A DNA stretch of 64,000 bases from Metellina segmentata (Eukaryota; Arthropoda; Arachnida; Araneae; Tetragnathidae): positions 89,150,911-89,214,910 of the forward strand of contig OX375883.1 of assembly GCA_947359465.1 (NCBI GenBank), written 5' to 3'. The notes beneath the pieces are model-generated. The model searched no databases. It had not been told where the DNA came from and worked only from the letters and a program-made list of their open reading frames with translations. Positions within the stretch are counted from its first letter, which is position 1. Every line of letters begins with the position of its first letter. This document shows, one piece after another, positions 42,744 to 57,700 of this stretch. The position numbers were made by a program, and so were the translations under genes.

Positions 42744-45700
42744 CTGAAAAAAAAATTGGGGAATTATAAACTAAATGTTTATTTTACACATTAGAGATAA
42801 CAAAGTTCCCACTTCCAGAAAAATAATTAGGGTCTTTAGGAAATATTTCCATTTTAAGGCTATTTGCATTGCAGTATTGTGAAAAGAATAAGAACGTTAA
42901 TGTTGCATTTCTAGGAACATACATGCACTTCATGGTTCCCACACCTTTGTTCCCAAAAAATTCAAGGACTTTTCAAAACCAAAATTTTTTTTTCTTCAAG
43001 GACCTGAAATTTTTTATAACAACCTAACACAAAGTTTATGTGAAAGTTGTCAGTTAAAAAGAAAAATGTGAAAAATATTTTTAGAAAAGACAATTTATTT
43101 CTCCATTTCCTTTACCTATGCCTTCAACTGTGGTTTAGTTTGATATGGTGTCAAAGTGCGTAACACTGGCTTTATTCGGAATGATACTCAAATGGCGCAC
43201 GTGCTGTGAAAGAAACTAGTCTGGACACGTTCCAATGCACAAGAAGAAATTGCACAATTTTGTACTAGTCAAACAACATCAAGGACTTCTGATCAAGTTC
43301 CATAATTTTCAAGGGCCCCTAGTTCAGAAAAATAAATTCAAGGACCATGGGAACCCTGCACTTCTCAATGGAACACGGTCATTGAGTTCCGTTCAACAAC
43401 CTCAACGACTTCTGACCAAGTTCCGTAATTTTCAAGGGCCCCTAGTTCGGAAAAATAAATTCAAGGACCATGGGAAGCCTGCACTTCTCAATGGAACACG
43501 GTCATTGAGTTCCGTTCCTATAAATAGATAAGTAAGCGAGGAGCTCAATCTTTCATTTATTTCGAACAAGGAAATTATCTAGAAGAAACTTCAGTTTGAT
43601 GACTTTGTTTTAAATTGCATCTCTTATGCATGACAGAACATAAAAATATAATCAGCAAAAATTATAAAATCGAAGTATAAGAAAAAGTAAAGTCCATTCA
43701 GATTAACGTTTTAGTCATTGAGGTTTTAAGCAAACCGGAATGCAACAGTGCAACGATGTCTACCAAAAAAAACTTCAAGGTAAAGATGGGTTACACTGCT
43801 CATTAGTATGATGATATACTACTGCATCGTAAGCAAATTTCTGTAGTGGTTGCTAGGCCTCGCTACAATACTCCCCCTACAGAATTTATCAATAGCTGAA
43901 ATTCAATAGATGACGCCACTAGTGGAATGATTGCCATTTGCGTGAGACTGTGAGAGCTGTATTAAGATCACAGTTGTAGTTGTCCTGTGTTGCATTTAGC
44001 AGCCGAGTGCAAGTTCCCTTCTGAAGTGAAGGCTGTTAATTGGTAATGAATGGAATGAAGCTGTGATAGTAAATGAACAGTCACAGAATCTTAGGAAGTT
44101 GTTGAAAGTGATTATCATCACACTGGCGATTCAACTATCCATCGTGAACCATCCATCAAAGTTGTAAATCGCTCGTCCATCAGTCACCAATTCAGCAAGC
44201 CGGAATGAAACAGTCCAACTTAGTATCTACCTAAAAGTACTTCATGGTAGAGTTGGATTCGACTGTTATATATGCAGGATTTAGTTAACCAGTTGCTCTA
44301 TCTAGCAATAGATGGCGCTACTAATCCTGCATTAACACTTCACTTTTGGCGCGCTCTTGCAATAAGAATGTTCCTTCTAGAATAGGGGAGATCGCCATCA
44401 ACATCCGTGTTAGCAAGACGTTTTTTCGGCTGCGTCGCTTGTTGTGAAAGGGCGCCAAAAGGGAGAGAGAGAGAGAAACGGAAGTATGTAAAATATTAAC
44501 GTTTTATGTAAATATCTGTTGTAGTAATTTCCCACTAAACTATATAACTGTCAATAAATGTTTTGTTGTTTTTTAAGTTTGTTGTCATTTTTAAGCATAA
44601 ATTCATACCCCCTAGACACTGACCTACATATATACTACTGCATCGTAAGTTAATTTTTGTAGTGGTGGCTAAGCTAGCCACAAGGGATACCAATCGCCAA
44701 CAGAACATGTAATGAGAATATTCTGGCATCCGATTTATCGAGTTCAATGCTAGTGTGTATATTGTGTTATGTGTGAAATCCTTCATTTGATTATATTGCA
44801 TCTGGAGCAGTTGTTTGTACCAGCTGCGGTTTTGCAGGGGTGAATAAAAACTAGACTGAGAAAACTAGACCAATTTTCAAGACTCAGGCTGAGAAAAGAG
44901 ATTATCTGAGAAGGAGAGTAAGTCGCAAGTCTGACTGATATAAAAGGGAAGTTGGAAGGTTGTTTTTAGGTTTTATGGCCATATTTGACCAAACACAATG
45001 CCGAGTACGTAATATTAAATGAGGAGTGCCTATATTTGGTTAATGATCATCTGATCAGCTCATTTACTAGACATCAATTCGATCAGGCACTCTTGAGACA
45101 ATTTAGGAAGAGGGTGTACCTGTGTAGTTCAGTGACAATTGATTGGTCAAATATCATTGATTGTGGTTTTTCAATTCATGCAAACAAAATATGCAGTGTA
45201 AATAATATGCAAAATTAATAATTATAAAAAAATTTCTACCTGGAAAAATTTAAAGAGTGCAAAAGCTGGAGCACTATCTTCTGCATACAGTGAACCCAAA
45301 ATGGAATAGATCTGAAAATATAAAAAAAGGCAATACATATACCAATGAAATTTTTTTTTCTGTCCCTACGTTAATTGAAAACTTATTAAGAATTAGATTC
45401 CTTCATATTAATGAAACCAGAAGTGAAGAGCCCCATTAGCAAGTAAATTTATTTAAAGGGTAAATGATAGTGGGAGTCTATACATCATAATAACTGAGAT
45501 TCAAGCCCACAATTCTGTGAGTCTAGACATCTTAATTGGGAAAGAGGAGCAACAACATAACATTTAGAGGACTATATATATTTGTTGAGGTAAGGTAATT
45601 TTAATCAACGTTGAACGAGAGCAACACAACGGGCTATTGAGGACGGTCCAGGATCAATACCCTAAGAGAAAGATCTGTGGACAACACCATGTAATTCTGA

Positions 45701-48700
45701 ACCACGGGCAGATGACAAGGCAACACCTGAGCTGGCACCCCACTCTCCAAATATCCACACCAACGCAATGCAAGGACTTTCGGTCACGACAGATTTAAGG
45801 TGCACCAGCCGCCTCTACACTAGGGATGCGACATCAACAGCAAAACATCGATGTTTTGAAACATCAATGTTCAAAATTAAAACATCGATGTTGATAATAC
45901 ATCGCCCCAAAAACATTGATGTTTTTAAAATTCAGTGTATTTAAACTTTTTTCTCCATTTCTCAAAACAGGTTTAGCAACTAGTGATGCAACATCGACAG
46001 CAAAACATCCATGTTAATAATGCATCGCCCCCAAACCATTGAAGTTTTTAAGAATTCAGTGTATTTAAACTTTTTTCCCCCATTTCTTAAAACTGGTTAA
46101 GCACCTAGTGATGCAACATCGATGTTGATAATGCATCGCCCCCAAACCATCGATGTTTTTAAAATTCAGTGTATTTAAACTTTTTTCCCCCATTTCTTAG
46201 AACTGATTTAGCAACTAGTGATGCGACATCGGCTACAATACATCGATGTTTTTTATAAAACATCAATGTTTTGAAAACATAGACATCGATGTCGCCTCCC
46301 TACTTTTCAGACCCTTCACCCTTGGCCACTTTGGTCTAAAAATATGTTCAATTTGCTGATTATAAAAATTATGCTACTTGGTTATTTTTAAAATTTTAAA
46401 AAAGGTACTTTTTTCATTTAAAAATAAAACATCGACAACGTAAAAACATCGACAAGTATAAACATCGATGTTTTGAAAACATTGACATCGATGTTGCATC
46501 TCTACTCTACATTATACGCTTACAAATATCCATGCACTGAACCGTATTTGAACCTTCCGATCTAGAGTCTAACACCTTAACCACCAGACCAATTGGTCGG
46601 CTTATACCGACGACAATCACCATGAGGGTTAAGGTTCTTGGTAATCTTTTAGACAAGCAACAAATGAACAGTTCAGGATTAACTACAAATAATCTTGATC
46701 TACAAATAGCAACTTTCAGTGCGGAAATGCTCCCAAAATGGATAATGGCTTTCACATTGGATATCTCCAGATACAAGGCTAGTAAATTCGTAAAATTTCA
46801 CACCAATTTGACGATGTAGAATATCAGACAATAAAGTATGGTGTTGCCATTGGAAATTTTCTTGCTTATGCCAAAAACAAAGCAAAAATGGCCCGTTATG
46901 CAATTTTTTAAAATTCAAATTTGTAATGGATGTTATTCACTATTGAATATCTTTAAATTTGCTCTACTGAGAATAGTTCTCGAAAAAAATGGGAGGGTGG
47001 TTCATATATATTTTTTTTGACTGTACCTTTAACCCTTAACTGCTGTGTCACAAGCCGTCTCGTAACTAGTGTGGAGGGGTCTCTCAGACCTTGCTCACTA
47101 AAGTACGTATAAAGTTGATTAATATAATATATTATTCAAAGATTCTTTAGACAATTATTATTTATACATTTTAAATTTAGATAATTCAATTCTTAACATA
47201 ACTTATATAGTAATATAAAATATATTTCAAGTAGATTCTATGTCTTTTCAGGCTCAGCTTTCAGACCTAATTTTGCAGGACGTTTCAACCCTGGAAACTG
47301 TAAAACCATGTTGTGTTTTGGTGTTCTAACGGCACGATTATGTTAAGTTATATTATGTTAATAAGTTATTTTTCCGTAGAAATATTCTTTGTGTGAAGAC
47401 GCACTTGAAATGTCTTCAACTTCATTTGCATAAATTTCCGAATCCGTTTTGTGCTCACTTTCAATAATATTATCCAAAATTTCACTGTCCCAGTACTCTA
47501 TTTCCAACCAACTATCAACAATATATTGAATTTATTTTTGAAATATACACAGGTCGTTTCTTAGTGAAGTTTGTTGCCATTTTAGGCTCTATGCCGAAAT
47601 TCCCTACTCAAACTTAGACAATTTCATTCAACAAGAACGGTAACGCAAATGCTGTGAAGGGGGTCTAAGAGACCACGCGGGAAATGCAAACAGTGTAAAA
47701 TACAAAATAGTTGGGGCAGCCAAACCAGTCTAGGAATGTGGCTTCTGTTGGGCGTAGTAGGAAGGTACTGAATAGGACAGGGACCAATATCCACTTTAAG
47801 GGGTGGAAATGACCTGTCAAAAAGGACAGCAGTTAAAGGTTAATACATGATCAAAACAGTAATGTGTAATTTAATACAAATAAAATAAATGATTGCAGAG
47901 AGAAATTTCCATTTTAGAAATCAATATTGTACAGAAATGAACTACAGAGAACCCATTAGGTTTTTGAAAATGAGAAAAGAAACATAACGTCAAGTGAAAA
48001 GTCAGTGAGAAACAAAATATATTTTAATAACAAATAGCTCTGAAAAAGATATTTCCAGCAACAGTTCAATAACATTTTTTGAAAAATACTCATAAGATTT
48101 CATACAAACCTGGGTGTTATAGCATGCATCTCCAAAACCCAAACCAAATGCACAAATCATGGCAAGAATAACACTGAAATTGAAGGACAGTAAAAAAGTT
48201 AATTAATTAGAAAGACTTTTTTCATTAAAAAAATTATTAAAGAAAGACAAGAATTATAGTAAAATGACATTCATGAACAGAATTGACAAATATAACAAAC
48301 ACTTAAATTATAATTTAACAGTGGTAATTTTTAATTCACGTCATGCAATAGCAACACAACGAGCTATTGATGACGGTCCGGGATCAATCTCTTGAAGGAA
48401 AGATCCGAAGACAAAACCACGTAATTTTGAACCACTGTCAGATGAGGCAACACCTGAACTGGCACCCCACTCTCCAAACTTCCACACAAACCCAATGTGA
48501 GGACTTTCAGCCACAGCAGATTTAAGGTGCACCAGCCGCCTTTACACCATAAGGCTTACAAACATAATTGCACTGACCCGGATTCGAACCACGAACCTTC
48601 TGATCTAATTGAACTAATTTCTATTTTAATCTTCCAATCTAATCTAATTAACCTTAAGATCTAATTTCCAATTTTATTATATTTCAACTTGTTTTAGAGT

Positions 48701-51700
48701 TCTATTTACATATCCTCTCAAAGGTGGAATATTTTGTTTTCAACTGTATGTTTACCTGTCAACAAAAACTGAGGTATTGCAACATTACTTAAATTCTAAT
48801 ATTAACTTTTGAAATTAAATAAAATAAATTATAGTTTGATAGGGTTTGAAATTAGTAGCAGAAAGTCAAGTGTCAATGGCCCCTAAACATTTCCCCCAGC
48901 TATCAAAATATTGTAATAAGGTGTGGTTTCAAAATTATTTTGTTTTCTGGGATGCATATGAGATTTTTAGTTCTTTCAACTGTAGTGGTTTTCTTTTCGA
49001 TGAGATTTTATAGTGCATTTTATAAAGAACACTATATTCTAGCCTAAGTTTCAATTTGCTTATTAAGAATTTTGAAAAATGTAAGTGAAAATTGTTTGAA
49101 GTGAATATTTTTCATTCAAACTTAAAGGGCATCTTTTATTCTGAAGAACTTTTTTCATCACTTTGAGGACATTTTCTAATTTGTAAATATTTTTTCAGAA
49201 AATAAGTTTGGGCCTTAGAGTGATTAGTAATGACTCACAATGGCAATAACCAATATTCTAGAATATGTTTTTCCAAGCACATAAGATGTCCAGGCATGGA
49301 TCAAGACACTAATACAGCTAACAGAAACATCAGGAAATTTTGGCATTAAAAAAAAATGATGTAATATTTAAAATGATAAAAAAAAAAATATTTTGACAGT
49401 TAAGGACAGTCTTCCAGTTTTAAATCTATGTTTAGAAAATTTTAAATTTGGGACTTAAAATGTAAATAACTTACAATGGAAATAAACCAATGTTAAGAAA
49501 TTTCTTTAACGTTCATAGGAATTTCCAGGTATTGGTCGCAACATCAATACAAACAGAAACATGAGAAAACTTAGGCATAAAAAAATGTCGACTTGGTCTA
49601 AAATTAAATCGTCAACACAAAGTTAATAAGTGCAAAATATGATTAACTGCTAATTTAAAACCCTGATTTAAGTTCAAGCCTTAGAATTATTAGTACAACT
49701 CACAGTGGCAGAAAACAATACAGGGTTTGTCCGTAAAGTAATGAGACTGGCAACTGCTCCAGTCGCCAGCAGCACGCTCCCTGGGTGCGGGATTTGTGAT
49801 GGGGGGTCTAAGCTAAGCAACGCACCGGGCGGCAGTCACTTCCGATATCTGACGCAGTGAGGATCACGTGTGACTCAAAAGCTGTTTTTGAGTTTTTGTC
49901 ACGGCAGAAAACGTCAAAAATGAAGCGTTTGCTGGAGCAGCACTACACGATTAAATTTTGCTTTTACCTGGGCAAAACCGTTTCCGAGAGGCTTCCCTTG
50001 GTTAAGGAGGCTTACAAAGACGACGCCCTGTCAAGGGCACGAGTTTTCCGGTGGTTCAGTGAGTTCAAGAACGGACGGGAGACACTTGGAGCGATCTGGA
50101 CACCCTTCAACGAGTAGTTTGGACGAAATTGTGTTCAAAGTGGGTGGTCCACAAAGAATTTGTACCTCCAGGATGAGCCATCAACGCCGTTTTCTACAAC
50201 AAAGTCCTTGCGCGGCTGCACAGAGCCGTCAAACGGAAACCACAGGAGATTGCCGATCGCTGGAAGCTCCAGTGCACACCGCCTTCGTTGTGATTGCCTA
50301 CGTGGCCCCCTGATAGGGGTTACAATCTTGCCGCAGCCACCGTACAGCTCAAATGTGTGCCCGGCAGACCTTCTCCAGTTCCCAAAGATCAAAAGAAGGC
50401 TTGAAAGGTCACCGTTTCGAAGATGTTCCCACCATCCAACGAGCTGTCACAGAGTCTCTGAAAGAGGTTGCGTCAGCTGACTTCCAGGGAGCCTTTGGAG
50501 CGTGGGACCTGCGTTGGCAGCAGTGTATCGACGCCCAAGGAGACTATTTTGAAGACTTTTAACAACACCAATCGGATCAATAAATTATTTTCACCAGACC
50601 CAGTCTCATTACTTTACGGACAAACCCTGTATAATACTTTTTTCAAAGGTTAGTGGCATAGATTGTGACCTTGATGCAAACAGGAACACTAAGAAATTTC
50701 GGTGTCAGAGATGACACCCGAGTCTAAAACTTGGATTGTCAATTTGGTAAATTTTAGTTAACGTCGTACTAGAGCAACACAACGGGCTATTGACGACGGT
50801 CCGGGAACAGTCCCTTAAGGGAAAGACCCGAGGACAACACCTCGTAATTTTGAACCACAGTCAAATGACAAAGCAACACCTGAGCTGGCACCCCACTCTC
50901 CAAACTTCCACGCCAACCCAACGTGAGATTGTCAAAGCACAATTTGTAAGTGCAAAACACGATAAACAACTATTCATTTAGAAGACTGTTTGACCATAAT
51001 ATTATACACTACATTGAGGAACACAAAATTTTAAAAGCTGATCAGCTTCTTTACACACAGTTCAGTGTGCTGGCTTGTATGACACAATGTTTCCATATTC
51101 ATTAATAAATCAGAGTAAAATAAATTGATTGCAAAATGAAATAAGAGTAGCTAGCTCTTCCTCTCTTTGAATTGAATAATTAATACCCATACTTGGGCTC
51201 TAGGTGTTATAATGTAGAGGGCCGAGTTGTGAGCTACAAACAACGACAACCAAAATATGATTAAAATAGTCATAATTTAACACAAAAATATGCAGTATTT
51301 ACACAATTAATTTATGGATTTATCCCTAAATTGTGGGCACAGTAAAAATGGACAGCGAAATTGACTGATTACTGTGACCAAAAATACATCTGCCTAGTTT
51401 GAGTTCTTGAAATCTTTCGTCCCTCCGGTTGACACAGAGGAAGAGTTAACGAGGGAGATTTTGAGCACTTCTTAAAAACCACCTGAATGGAAAGGAATTT
51501 CCCGATAGCTATACTGACATTTATTACTGATGGCCAGTGGAAAATCTCAAATTGTTGACCCTTGATCCCTTTTAGTGTTAGCAGGTCAAAAAGTTGAGTC
51601 CCTATCTAGTCGCTTCTTTTGTCACTTTAGTTCTAACCAGTAGAGGCTGAGATGAGTCACTATGCTTAGAGCATAAGATATTGTGAGTGACCTATTTAAC

Positions 51701-54700
51701 TATGTGAGCATAAAACTGTGCCCAGTCCATCTGAGAATTTTTCTTTAATTTACAATTGAACTTTAAACTTCCAACCAGAGACAGTTTGGAGGGGTCTCTC
51801 TGCAGTGGTTGTCAGCCCTGAAGTATTTCAGGGAGAGGGATGTCACACAGTCAAAGCGAGAGGTCCCAATACTTTATGTCTATAGCATGATTAGTTGTTT
51901 TTGAGTTGCATTTGAATTGAATTTTTAGGGTGGGGCCATTTTGAGGGTTAAAAATAACAAATAAATACAAGTCCAATCAAACCAACCACAACAGAACTTT
52001 TTGGTAGTCATGGAAATACATATTAAAATCAATTTTAAGCAGGGTTCCCACTCTTTTGTACCAAAACAAATTATGGCTTTTTTAAAAGCTATTTTACATT
52101 TCTTAAGGTTACATTTATGCAGACGAAGGGTGTTTTGGTTGGATTTCAGAACCAGTAATGATACTTGTACAAAATCAAGTGTCATTGATTTTAAAGGGTA
52201 GAAGGAAATGTGTATGCCAAACAAAGCGAAGCAATTCTTCTACTGCTCTTTACAATTGGGTTAGATATTTTCGATACAACCTAATCATCAAATTTTGCAA
52301 TATCATTCGTTTTTCCATTAATTCTGTGGGTAGTAGCAGAAATCTTGATTTGTTTGTATAGAATTGGGAGTTCAAAGGTTACTTCTTTCATCAAGTTATC
52401 CCAAACTGAATCAGTAGAGATTTAGGTGTCCCTTTCGTGTGGATATTGCAGTCTATCTTAAGGCTACATTTATGCAGATTAAAAGTGTGAATGCATAAGT
52501 GAAAAAACTAAGGGTGCTTTGGATGGATTTCAGACCCAGTAATAATACTTGTTCAAGGTCAAGTGTCATTGGAAGGGATTTATTAAAATTAAATATGTAA
52601 AGCTTTTCAAAAAATAGGCTTTTAAAATTTTTTTAAGACGTTAAGGAATGTATTAATGTTTTTAGAGGGCTTAGAAATTAAAATAAAAAATCGACCTTTT
52701 TAGGAACCATGAAAACCCTATAAAAATCATAAAAACTTTTAAGAGATAATAGAAAATGCTTAATACAGATTTCTTTAGTCAAGAGAACAAACGTTTATAT
52801 AAATATATTTTTCAATTGAATACACTAAAATGATAGGTTCTCTTTACACATTTTAATTAGAATACAATACTTTTAAATGATTCACTCTTACTTGCTCTTG
52901 ATGATAGCAAACTGCATAGTTTCTTGAAGAGTTGATAGAGCAGGCAGATTGATATACACAAGGAAGAAAGTAACCATGTGAGTCAAAAAACCAAGTAGAA
53001 CTATTGGATCTCTTCCATATTTGTTTGTTTTCTTACCCAAAATTCCAAACACTGCTCCACCTGTAGAATTAAAAAAAATACTACATATATAATATAAAAT
53101 AACAAAAACACAGCAAATAGAATTAAAATGTAAGTATAAAATGCAACAAAAAGGAAAAGTTCTTTTAACAAACAAAAATAGCTAAAATCGTTATTTTCAA
53201 AATAAGTTAATTTAATTTATCAACAATACAACTTTCAACAGTTTTTTAGAAGAATCAGTTTCTAAGTAGAAAACTAATTTTAGTCTAATACAGTCAGTAC
53301 CGGCTATATGGTCATCCTCTTATAAGATCACCATGCTTATATGGTCAGTTTTCTAAAGTCCAGTCTAACTTAATAGGGAACATGTGTTAAAGCACACCGC
53401 TTATGTAGTCATTTTATTTTCCTGGTTATTGGTTATATGGTCGGTTTTTTTTAATCTTTTCAATAAGGCTATAATATTTTTTTTGAAAATAGTAATTGTT
53501 GCAACATTTATTGAGGTGGGGGGCAACACAGGAATGACCAGAAGAAAAAAAAGTCTTTGCGACCCTGGAGAGGACCTGAATTTATGCCTTTACTTCCCTC
53601 TCTCTTTATGCGTTGAATCTTCGTCGCCGTTACCTACCCACCCCTCAATTCTCTTCCTCCCAAGCACAACAGTTGGGTATCTGTCTGTTTATTGGTTGAA
53701 GTTATCTCTCCCTGTTTGAAAAGTATGTTCAAATTGAAATGAAGAGTAAAGGAAAATGTTGTTTCATTTGGATCATACGTGACGAATAAAAACTTTCATT
53801 TATGTTAAATTTTTTTTTTAGTCTGCTGACAAATTGTTTGTTCCTCTTTGCAAAATAAAAACAGAAGCAAAAAAAATAAATTTAAAATCTGCTATCTTTT
53901 ATGCTGTTGCCATTCCAAAGAAAACAATATTAATTAAATTCCATTAAATTCATTTGAAAATGTTTTAGATCAAATTTTAAAACTTGCTGTGACCCAAAAA
54001 TTGAAAAAAATTCTGACTACCTGTGTGCTTAATCCCATCATTGTAAGTGCCATAGATTCTTCAGAACTGTGATAACAAAAAACAGAAAAACAAACGCTTC
54101 CTTTTATAATAGTAGAGATAAGTCCATTGAATATGGATGCACGTAAGTATGCATACTGTACTACTTAGATTGGTAAAGTAAGCTAATAAATTTCACTAGA
54201 AAAATATTGCATATTTCTTACTGTAGTTTTTACTTCGCGAATTAATTTTAAAATGTACTTAGAAGTTAAATTATTTGTTCATGAGCACTATATTCTGATA
54301 GGTGAATATAATCCTGCCATAATTAAATAGTGTAGTATTGTTCCGCATATATGGTCGCCCCATTATATGGCCATATAATCGATACTGACTGTATAAAAAT
54401 AACTTGTCAACACAAATATCACTGGACTAACAAAATTAGCTAAAAGTTCATTACTGAAAAACAAAATAGATTGAATAGTTTATTATGCTGTTTAAAGGGT
54501 TCAATATACGTACTGCAAACTTAGCGCATACTCAGTAACTAATATTTTTTGGAGACACTAAATGCCTATTTTATGGTGATGATAAATACATCACCATATT
54601 ATACTCTTTTAAAAGATAATTATCACTACAAAATACTTATAACTTTTAATTTTTTTATCTAAAAAATAATAGTTAACCATTAAATAGCAGTACAGTAAAA

Positions 54701-57700
54701 AATTGTCTGTTAATGAGCTTCTGCTCTAAGTGTGTGCACTTGTACATACAAATGTAACATAGTATTTCAACTGGATATGTAGTAAAGAGAAAATTTTCAC
54801 TTTACTAACCTGTAATTTCACCAAGGCCTATACAAATTCCCGATATTCCAACATATTTCACAGCATCATCGCCAAAGCGTTTTGTAAAACCAATGCCTGT
54901 ACCATATACTCCACTAAAAAAGGTCAACTCAAAACCTAGAAAAAATAAACATTAAAACACAGGTTTAAAAATTAGTATTTGTTTGGTCAGACACATAAAA
55001 TATATCACAAAATATCTATGGGTACTATATTTACAAATAAACTAGAAAGAAGTTGCATGGAAGAAACAATATCACTGTTTTGAAAATGTTCTTGAAATGT
55101 GTAATGACCAATGAAGAAATTCTCTAAATTCTAGTCTTGATCTCTTTGATTTTATAATTGATGCAATCTAAGCATAGCTTTGATTGATTGGGGTTATATA
55201 TTGGGTCATTTGGAGAGTTCTGCCCATTTTCAAATCGAAGCTAGCTTTGTTATTATTATTTTGCTACTGCTGATAAGGCGTGACCTTGATTGAAGCAGAT
55301 GTTTAAATTCGGTCTTTTTTGTTTACACTGCCTAATTATAGCATGTGTTGTGGCATAATCACTGCAGTGCTAAGATTGGATAACTAGAAAGTTCATTTTA
55401 GTCATATTATGCTCTTTTATTTTAAGAAAGGAAAAAATGCTAGTCAGACTGCTTGTAAAATGTGTGCTGTATATGGACATAGTGCTGTTCCTGAGGCCAC
55501 AGTTGGAAGGTGATTTTACAAATTTAAGAGTGGAAATTTCAGCCTCAAAGATGATGCCCACTCTGAACGACCATCCTCTGTGAACGGCTTTCTGAATGGT
55601 GGGACTACAAAGGAATTGTTTATTATGAATTCTTGCCACAAAATCAGACAATAAATTCAGAAAAAAACAGTTTTCAAATGGCAATATTAAAAGCAAAAAT
55701 CGAAGCAAAGCAGCCAGAACTGACCAATCATCTAATTATTTTCTTCCAGCATGACAATGTGCGGCCCCACATTTCACTTAAAGTCCGACAAAGACTTATT
55801 GAGTATGGCGGAAATGTTTTGTGTCACCCCCCCCCATATTCATCAGACCTTGCCCCTCAGATTTTCACCTCTTCAGGTCACTTCAAAATTCTCTAAACGG
55901 CCTGGAGTTCCAATTCTTTTGAGACTGTCAAACAGCATCTTCACAAATAAGCCTAATGATTTTGTGCGTATACGATTCAATAACATTTTTGTATGTTTTT
56001 GTACTGCTTCATGCGTTGAAATTTATCTTAAAAAACTCTAAGAACTTTTCGTATGATCAATATTTACACCCTACTAGGAAAGAAATGCGATTGTAAAGTA
56101 TTAAAATAAAAGCATACATTTAGAAATAATTCTTCGCAAAACCTTTGCATTCTGTTTCAAAATAATCTTCTGTAATTGGTTAGTACGGCAATACTGCTAA
56201 GTCATTTTACTTTTGTGCATGCACATTTATAATTGTTTTATTTTATTTCACATATTTAGCAGGTGTTTTTTTTTTTTAATTTTACTGGATATAAATTTAA
56301 TATTTGATTGTGTATTTTTTCTAATTCATTTGTCATAGTGAATTAATGTGTTAGAGGTCAAAATAGTTTGAGAAGAAAAGTGAAAAACCCTGATTCTGCT
56401 AGGTGTTCAGGGTGTTTTTTATTTATACTACCACACGATCAATTTGGCCAATTTCTACTCGGGTTTATTTCGTTTCAATTTCTTTCGATGAGCAGAGTGT
56501 AGTCAAAAATTCTTTCAGAGAAAATGCTTTCACAGAATCACAAGTGGCAATTTAAATGTGATAAAAAAAATTGCTTTCAATGCAAATAATCCATTTAGAC
56601 TTCAAGAAACTAATTTACTGAGGTAACACATTGCTCTGACAGGGTGGCAACAAAATCCTCGAAAATAAGTTCCCTGATAGTGTTACAAAAATTCCCCTGA
56701 TTTTACAATCATTAACTTACGAATGAACCATGATTGGTATATGTTTTCAGTATCCACACATTATTTTTAAATATTTTGGGACGATGGGGTAAAAAGACAC
56801 CACAAATATTTCTCCACAAATATTTTGTATTTTTTCCTCTTTAGATAGTTTAATTCTTACTGTAAGGGTTGGAACCCTTAATGGAACTCTTAAAATAGCA
56901 ATTGAAAAAACTGGAGAAAAAATACAAAATATTTTGAATATGAACTTATTACATCTGACCCTACATAATCATACTATACATCAAAATCAAATGCAAATAT
57001 AAATAAAAAATTATACAGAAATGTAATTGCAAGCAAAAAATATGAATTTAATGCACAAAAAACATTATTAGTTACACAAATTACAATTTGTATACCATAA
57101 GTTGTATCGCCGGCCTGGTGGCGACGAAACGCTGCAAAAAAAAAAAAAAAACAGTGGCGGTGGTTCTTAGTGTTTGAAAATTACGATGCCACTGTTCTCT
57201 ATTTGAATTACAATTTCAGAAAATACCATTTATTCGATTCTCAGAAGCACTCTTAACTGTGCATCACTGAATAGGACAAAAAATATTTGGCGTTTAAGTT
57301 ATCAAAGTTTCCCTGATTTTTTGTAAAATTTGGAAATTTTCCCTAATTTTTCCAGAATTAAAAAGTTTTCTGAGAATTTCCTGATTTCCAAGTTCTGTTA
57401 CCACCCTGTCTCGTAAATATGAATAGCAGACCCAAGACACCTAAGCTGTTGGAAGTTAAGAGGTAGCAGAGAAATAAAAGAATGAAATTAACAATATGGG
57501 AAAGGTAGTGCACACTCAGCAAATTTTGGGATTGAGCTACAGGTCTCTGAGAGAAGAATGGAACAGCCTTAAATGAATGATTCTACCTGGAAACTTGATC
57601 GAAGAGTGAAAAACGAATGACTAGCATGAGAAAGGAGGGACATTATTAGGAAATTTAGAGATTGAGTCGGTCTTACGAGAGATAAGCAGCAGCTTCAAAT

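Larger units (their letters stand above)
49200..50990. repeat. Three diverged tandem units of about 240 bp, third unit twice interrupted
   Basis: Units start near 49200, 49440 and 49670 and share ACTCACA(A/G)TGG-type phrases, AGAAACAT(C/G)AG, AAATTT(T/C)GG and TGTCAA...AATAAGTGCAAAA. The third contains the mariner at 49721-50629 and the SINE at 50743-50926. Confidence 0.6.

Noticed and set aside
46560..46603. tRNA gene in the SINE-A head
   Set aside because: Only an A-box/B-box-like head with no foldable full cloverleaf; the same head recurs in other SINE copies.
51180..51945. Second piggyBac-like MITE
   Set aside because: TTAA is present at both sides, but the adjacent bases do not form convincing inverted ends.
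53384..53719. 111-codon plus-strand frame
   Set aside because: Lies inside the pogo-like element, contains low-complexity stretches, and resembles no transposase region I know.
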